From an uncultured Mailhella sp. (GTDB lineage Bacteria > Desulfobacterota > Desulfovibrionia > Desulfovibrionales > Desulfovibrionaceae), in the NCBI RefSeq assembly GCF_963931295.1, contig NZ_OZ007001.1, positions 2,745,001 to 2,809,000 on the forward strand: a DNA stretch of 64,000 nucleotides, given 5' to 3'. The translations under genes were made by a program, and so were the position numbers. The notes under the pieces were generated by a model. The model did not search any database. It had not been told where the DNA came from and worked only from the letters and a program-made list of their open reading frames with translations. Positions 59,444 through 64,000 of this stretch are shown here, in pieces. Each line of letters starts with the position of its first letter. Within the stretch, counting starts at the first letter, position 1.

Positions 59444-62400
59444 GCGGAGTGGAAAAACTGGTCATCCGGGCCAGCGCGGGAACCGGCAAGACCTTTGATC
59501 TGGTGCGGCGCTACATGGACGCGCTGGAAGGAAAGGGGGGATGCCGACCCTGCATGCCGGAAGAAATCATTGCGGTCACATTTACCCGCAAGGCTGCGGC
59601 CGAGCTGAAGCAGCGTCTTTGCGCCGCTTTGTACCGTCAGGGGGCCTGCGACATGGCCTCCCGGGTGGGAGGCGCGTACATAGGCACCGTGCATGGGGTA
59701 TGCCTGCGGCTTTTGCAGGAATACGCGCTGGAGGCGGGCATTTCGCCCCGGGCGGACGAGCTTTCCGAAGAAGACGCCGAGGCCATGTTCGAGCAGGCGT
59801 CCGTGCCCGTTGTGGAGGAGTACGGCGACGCAGCCGCGTTGTTTTCCTCGTTTGGTCTGGACAAAGTGAAGTACGGCGACACGAAAACGAAGCCCGAAGA
59901 TCAGTGGAAAAATACGGCGCACGACATACTGACGGCGGCGCGGACCGGCGGCATGGATCAGCGTCTTGAGGAAATGGCGGAGCGTTCCTGCCGGGAGATG
60001 GAACGGTATTTTGCGTGCGTGAACGGAGTCGGCGAGCCGCTGGAGAGCGTGGAGTGCGATCTGCGGGAGGCATGGAAGGAGCAGCGCGATCCGGGCAACT
60101 ACGTCAAAAGCAGCAGAACCGGAGCGATGACGAAGAAGGCGCTGGATCATCAGGCCTTCGTGAAAAGTCTGCCGGTAGAGCACATGCGCTGGAAGGACTG
60201 GTTTTCTCTGGTGGGTCGCACTCTGGATGCCGGAAACGCCGCCTTTGCGGAGGAACTCACGGAACTGGGCCTCAGAGCGCTGGCGACGCCGGAGTTTCAT
60301 CGGGACGTCATGACGCTGATTCGCCGCATGTTCGGCTTTGCCGAGGACTGCCGGAAACGTTTTCAGCTTCTCAAGCAGCAGTCCGGCGTGGTGGATTTTG
60401 CCGACATGGAGCAGCTTGCGGTCAAGGCTCTGCGGGAACCTTCGGTGCTGGAGCGGATTCGCGGACGCTTCCGCATGCTGCTGGTGGACGAGTATCAGGA
60501 TACGAGTCCCATGCAGTTGAGCATTTTCAACAGTCTTTGCCGTATTCTCGACGCGGACGGCCGCGTGGTGTTCGTCGGCGACGACAAGCAGTCCATCTAC
60601 GGTTTTCGCGGCGCCGCGCCGGAGCTGACGCGTCGGGGCACCGAGGGCTGGAACAGGGCGGATCTGACGGTCTGCCATCGTTCGCTTCCGGCGATTTTGC
60701 GATTCACCAACGCGTTTTTCAACGCCGTGAATGCGCCGTTGCGCGACGCGCTGCTCAAGGAAGACGAGGAACTTGCGGTTCAGAGCTATCTTGAGGAGTC
60801 GTCCGACGCGCCGTACATGACGCAGGAGGCGAGGCGGAAGGTCAGGGAGCAGGCGGAACAGCTTTCTTCCGTGCAGTTCTGGCTTGTGGAAGGGAACTCG
60901 AAGACGGCAAAGAAGGTTTGCGACGCCGCCGTGGCGCGCGCCGTGAAGCGTCTTTTGGAGGAACAAACGCTCGTGTACGACAAGGAACGCGGCGAGTTCC
61001 GCGCCGTGCAGGCCGGCGACGTGGCCGTGCTCTGCCGTACAGGGGACGATTGTCGCTCCGTGGCGGACGAGCTGGAAGCGCTCGGCCTGCGAGCCTGCGT
61101 GTCGCGCAAGGGACTGCTGGATCAGGAGGAAATACGCCTGTGTCTGCGCGCCTGCCGTGTGGCCGCGGACGGATGGGGCAGTCAGCTGGATCTTGCGGAA
61201 CTGTATCATCTGTTCCATCCTGGCGGCGACTGGTTTGAAGCGGCGTCCGCGCGGAAGCTGGAAGAGGGAATTTCCTGCTGGCAGGCACTGCGAGCTCTGC
61301 ATGAGCGGGCCTGGGTGCTGACGCCCTCGGAGATGCTGGACGAAGTCATGGACGTTGCGGACGCGTTTCGTCTCGTTTCGTCCTGGAGTCGCGGTCAGGA
61401 GCGCCGCGCCAACCTGGAAGCGCTGCGCGTGCTGGCGAAGGAGTACGAGTCGGCCATGCACAGCAGGCGCGATCCGGTGACGATGTACGGCTGGTTCGAC
61501 TGGCTGGAGGATCAGGAGCCGGGCATGGCTTCCGGCGGGGAGAGCGCGGTGCAGGTATGGACGCTTCACGCTTCCAAGGGACTGCAGCGACCGGTAGTGC
61601 TGCTTCACGGCTTCAGCTTTGCGCCGGACAAAGGATCCGCGTGGGGCGTGAATGTTCATGCGGCTGGTCAGCCTCCCTGGGACGATCCGCTTTCGGCGCA
61701 GGAGCTTTTCTGGCTGCCTCCCGTTTTTGCGTGTCTTCGGAAAACAAAGAATGTTTCTGTTCCCGACGCATACTCGCCTCTTGCCGCAGCGGTGAATAGC
61801 GTGGAGGACAGATACCGTGAGGTCAGTCTCCGCGAAGAGCTGCGTCTGCTGTACGTGGGCATGACCCGGGCGGAAAGCGTGTTGATTGTGACGGGCCGTT
61901 TCAGTGACAAAAAAGGTGTGCTTTTGGACGGACTTTCCTGTTTTCTGAACGCCGAGGCTGCGGATACGGTGCAGAGTCTCCAGGAAGGCGAGGGCGACTT
62001 TTTCGGGGAGCCGTGCCTGGTGCGCATGCTGCAGCCGGAGGAGAGCGGCGGAGAGGCGATGGATTGCCTGTCTGCGGGAAGCTTTCCGACGAGGCCGGAG
62101 CGCGCGGTGCAGGAAAATATTTCGGAAGAGATACCGGAGAGCCGTGCATTGTCGCTGTGGCGCTTTGCCGACGCCGTGCCCGTGGCGGCGTCGGACGAGG
62201 TTGCGCGCAGCGAGCTTGGCAACATGATTCACGCCTGGCTGACGCTCTGGTTCGGCATGAGCCGGGAGAAGCGGGAGCGCGAGCAGAGCTCGGGCCGCTG
62301 GATGGAGAGGCGCAGGGCGTTCTGCGCACTGTGGAATGAGCAGACGCCGATATGGCCCGACGCGGAATCCTGGCTGGACAAGGCGGCGGAGCGTCTGTGC

Positions 62401-62787
62401 GAAGAGGTGGAGAAGCGCTGGGAGCCCGCGCGGACAAGGCGCGAGGGCGACAGGCTGGTCTGGCGCACGGAGTGGCCGCTGGAAGTTTGCCGGGAAACGC
62501 CGGAAGGCGAGCTTCGCCGGACGATGCGCGTCGATATGCTGGTGGAGCTGCGGCATGAGGACGGAACATGCGGTCCGTGTCTCATCATCGACCACAAGTG
62601 CGGCGACTATGCACGGTTCGCGACGGACGAGGCGCTGTTGAAGCATCTTCAGGAGGCGTATGCCGTGCAGATGGCCGGATATCTTCAGGCCTTTGCCGAC
62701 ATGGGGCGCGAGTGCCGGTGCTGGATGCATCTTCCTCTGGAAGGCAAGATGCTGGAGTTTTCTCTCCAGTCGGCGGCGATGGCATGA
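59440..62787 (+). CDS. AddA-like UvrD/RecB-type helicase-nuclease
   Basis: A 1115-aa SF1A helicase. Motif I RASAGTGKTFDLV, Ia VTFTRKAAAELKQRL, II LLVDEYQDTSPMQLSIF, III VFVGDDKQSIYGFRGAAPE, V VWTLHASKGLQRPVVLLHGF and VI LLYVGMTRAESVLIV are all intact. The C-terminal RecB nuclease has RRTMRVDMLVELR, LIIDHKCGDY and YAVQMAGYLQAF. The start at 59440 overlaps the AddB-like stop (ATGA). With its partner it forms a two-nuclease AddAB-type recombination and anti-phage exonuclease. Confidence 0.92.
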   Translation: MSGVEKLVIRASAGTGKTFDLVRRYMDALEGKGGCRPCMPEEIIAVTFTRKAAAELKQRLCAALYRQGACDMASRVGGAYIGTVHGVCLRLLQEYALEAGISPRADELSEEDAEAMFEQASVPVVEEYGDAAALFSSFGLDKVKYGDTKTKPEDQWKNTAHDILTAARTGGMDQRLEEMAERSCREMERYFACVNGVGEPLESVECDLREAWKEQRDPGNYVKSSRTGAMTKKALDHQAFVKSLPVEHMRWKDWFSLVGRTLDAGNAAFAEELTELGLRALATPEFHRDVMTLIRRMFGFAEDCRKRFQLLKQQSGVVDFADMEQLAVKALREPSVLERIRGRFRMLLVDEYQDTSPMQLSIFNSLCRILDADGRVVFVGDDKQSIYGFRGAAPELTRRGTEGWNRADLTVCHRSLPAILRFTNAFFNAVNAPLRDALLKEDEELAVQSYLEESSDAPYMTQEARRKVREQAEQLSSVQFWLVEGNSKTAKKVCDAAVARAVKRLLEEQTLVYDKERGEFRAVQAGDVAVLCRTGDDCRSVADELEALGLRACVSRKGLLDQEEIRLCLRACRVAADGWGSQLDLAELYHLFHPGGDWFEAASARKLEEGISCWQALRALHERAWVLTPSEMLDEVMDVADAFRLVSSWSRGQERRANLEALRVLAKEYESAMHSRRDPVTMYGWFDWLEDQEPGMASGGESAVQVWTLHASKGLQRPVVLLHGFSFAPDKGSAWGVNVHAAGQPPWDDPLSAQELFWLPPVFACLRKTKNVSVPDAYSPLAAAVNSVEDRYREVSLREELRLLYVGMTRAESVLIVTGRFSDKKGVLLDGLSCFLNAEAADTVQSLQEGEGDFFGEPCLVRMLQPEESGGEAMDCLSAGSFPTRPERAVQENISEEIPESRALSLWRFADAVPVAASDEVARSELGNMIHAWLTLWFGMSREKREREQSSGRWMERRRAFCALWNEQTPIWPDAESWLDKAAERLCEEVEKRWEPARTRREGDRLVWRTEWPLEVCRETPEGELRRTMRVDMLVELRHEDGTCGPCLIIDHKCGDYARFATDEALLKHLQEAYAVQMAGYLQAFADMGRECRCWMHLPLEGKMLEFSLQSAAMA

Positions 62788-63227
62788 CCAGACTTTATCT
62801 TGATGTGGACGGCGTGCTCCTGACCGTCCGTCGGAAGCGCGCCGCGCCCGGCGTCGCGGAGTTTGTGGCGGAGGCGACGCGTCTTTTCGACTGTTTCTGG
62901 CTGACCACGCATTGCCGCAGCCTGGAGGATCTGCCCTGGATTCGATACTATCTCGGGCAGTTTTTGCCTGCGGACATCGTTTCCGCGCTTGAGAAGAGCG
63001 TCAGGCCCGCAGCGTGGACGACGCTGAAAACGGAAGCGCTGGACTGGAACAGTGATTTCTTCTGGCTGGACGATGCCGCCATGGAAGCGGAACAGGCCGA
63101 GCTGGCGGCTCACGGCTGTCTGGACAGGCTGGTGCCTGTGGATCTGAACAGGGAAGGGGAGCTGAAACGGGTGCTGGACGTGGTGTGCGCGGCGCAGGGC
63201 TTGAGGCGGGCACGCACGGCGCTGTGA
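62784..63227 (+). CDS. HAD-like hydrolase, coupled to addA
   Basis: A 147-aa minimal HAD protein. Motif I is LYLDVDGVLLTVRR, motif II FWLTTHCRS, motif IV FFWLDDAAM. There is no large cap domain, so the substrate may be a nucleic acid end or small phosphoester. ATG 62784 overlaps the AddA-like stop by 4 bp, so it belongs to the repair operon. A polynucleotide 3'/5'-phosphatase-like role is possible but not shown. Confidence 0.75.
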   Translation: MTRLYLDVDGVLLTVRRKRAAPGVAEFVAEATRLFDCFWLTTHCRSLEDLPWIRYYLGQFLPADIVSALEKSVRPAAWTTLKTEALDWNSDFFWLDDAAMEAEQAELAAHGCLDRLVPVDLNREGELKRVLDVVCAAQGLRRARTAL

Positions 63228-63426
63228 AGGGCAAGGGGCTTGCGGGCCGTGTTTTTCGGAAAAGGGCGGGGCCGTAGGCGTAAGGTGGAGATGATGCGCC
63301 GCACAGTCAGCCGGGGAAAAACGCCGGGGCAGTTTCAGAAGAGGAAGACGAGGCTACGCCTGATGTGCGTTGCCGAAACGCCGCTCAGTGCGGCGCCTCG
63401 ACAGAATGCGGAACATTGCGTCGTGC

Positions 63427-64000
63427 TCAGGCGTTGATGATGTCAAGAATGTTGTCTGCGAAGAGACGGGGATCGAGTGCCGTTCCGCCTTCCTGCATCA
63501 GCATGCGGTTGCCCTGTGTTTTTTCTTCCTCCGCCGGATCGTCGGCAGCGTAGTGCAGACAGAACAGCGCCTTTCCGGCGGCAAGCGCCATGCGGGCGGT
63601 AAGCATGGTTCCGCCTTCGGCGGAGGCCTGCACGACAAGGACGCTTTGCGCAAGCGCGGCCTGAAGACGGTCCCGGGCCGTCAGCGTGAACGGCGTGACC
63701 CGGGTTCCCAGAGGATATTCGCTTATCAGAAGTCCGTCGTGCTCCAGAATGTCCCGGGCCAGCGACGCGTGTTCCTTGGGATACACGGTGTCCAGACCGT
63801 GCCCGAGCAGGGCCGTCGTTCTGCCGCCGGGACAGGAGAGCGCGCCGCGATGCGCCGCGGCATCGCAGCCCGCGGCAAGGCCGCTGATGATGTTGCAGCC
63901 CGTTTCCGCCAGTCGCTCTCCGCAGTATTCGGCATGTCGGCGACCGGCCGGAGAAGGATGACGGGTGCCGATGACGGCCACGCCGGGGTGCCGGAGCGCT
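63427..64000 (-). CDS. dprA: DNA processing protein DprA, 5' part outside window
   Basis: The C-terminal 191 residues of a DprA Rossmann-fold protein, which loads RecA on incoming single-stranded DNA in transformation. HPGVAVIGTRHPSPAGRRHA runs through the window edge, followed by IISGLAAGCDAAAHRGAL and VVQASAEGGTMLTARMAL, all diagnostic. The frame is open to base 64000; the GTG at 63981 is a Val codon, not the start. The winged-helix C-terminal domain of some DprA proteins is absent, as the frame ends after FADNILDIINA. Confidence 0.92.
   Translation of the reverse strand, partial: ALRHPGVAVIGTRHPSPAGRRHAEYCGERLAETGCNIISGLAAGCDAAAHRGALSCPGGRTTALLGHGLDTVYPKEHASLARDILEHDGLLISEYPLGTRVTPFTLTARDRLQAALAQSVLVVQASAEGGTMLTARMALAAGKALFCLHYAADDPAEEEKTQGNRMLMQEGGTALDPRLFADNILDIINA

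Noticed and set aside
1..64000. tRNA or rRNA genes
   Set aside because: None recognised on either strand; the prophage uses the ychF 3' end, not a tRNA, as its target.

Overview
The window is a chromosomal segment of about 58-60% GC by eye, carrying a complete-looking temperate prophage of roughly 34 kb (about 2451-36436) with bacterial genes on both sides. The gene set (MenG/UbiE, GmhA, FmdB zinc ribbon, an AddAB-like helicase-nuclease pair, a GC-rich Gram-negative PBP1A, WYL regulator, Lon-like protease) and the phage protein flavour suggest an anaerobic deltaproteobacterium of the Desulfovibrionaceae (Desulfovibrio/Bilophila type). That assignment is inference from gene content; no rRNA is present.

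Left flank (1-2450): the 3' part of an LprI-like gene, a decayed GGDEF (diguanylate cyclase) remnant, and an AT-rich glycosyltransferase gene whose 5' side abuts four exact-tandem 21-bp copies of the 3' end of ychF. These copies match the phage attachment site.

Prophage (about 2451-36436): replication genes (SF3 helicase/primase, an 11-copy iteron-like array with 11-bp spacing, zinc-ribbon primase), packaging (Nu1-like and GpA-like terminase), a lambda-type head module (gpW-like, portal, protease-capsid fusion, decoration protein), lysis (GH108 endolysin, holin-like proteins, nested lipoprotein), then a Mu-like contractile tail (sheath, tube, chaperone with a T TTT TTA frameshift site, tape measure, gpN/gpP/gp45-48 homologues) and a tail fibre. 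The fibre gene ends in a shufflon: six recombination sites in strictly alternating orientation flank three cassettes, each holding two convergent alternative fibre-tip coding segments, followed at once by a dedicated tyrosine recombinase. This is the most striking system in the window. Beyond it lie a fibre-associated protein, a stand-alone 53-aa NrdD-type glycyl-radical-like peptide, a 27-aa hydrophobic type I toxin-like peptide, a SWIM-domain gene behind the CI-type repressor, a Cro/CII-like early region, and an integrase next to the right attachment site in the 3' end of ychF. Early genes (right end) and replication genes (left end) become contiguous only after excision and circularisation.

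Right flank (36436-64000): ychF, menG and a small gene in one operon; mrcA; gatB; nadK; gmhA-fmdB; hemC overlapping a Lon-like protease; an Fsr-like MFS exporter; an amidohydrolase; an AsmA-like membrane protein; a GNAT-like acyltransferase; a HicB-like protein; a WYL regulator divergent from an addB-addA-HAD operon with ATGA overlaps; and the 3' part of dprA at the edge.
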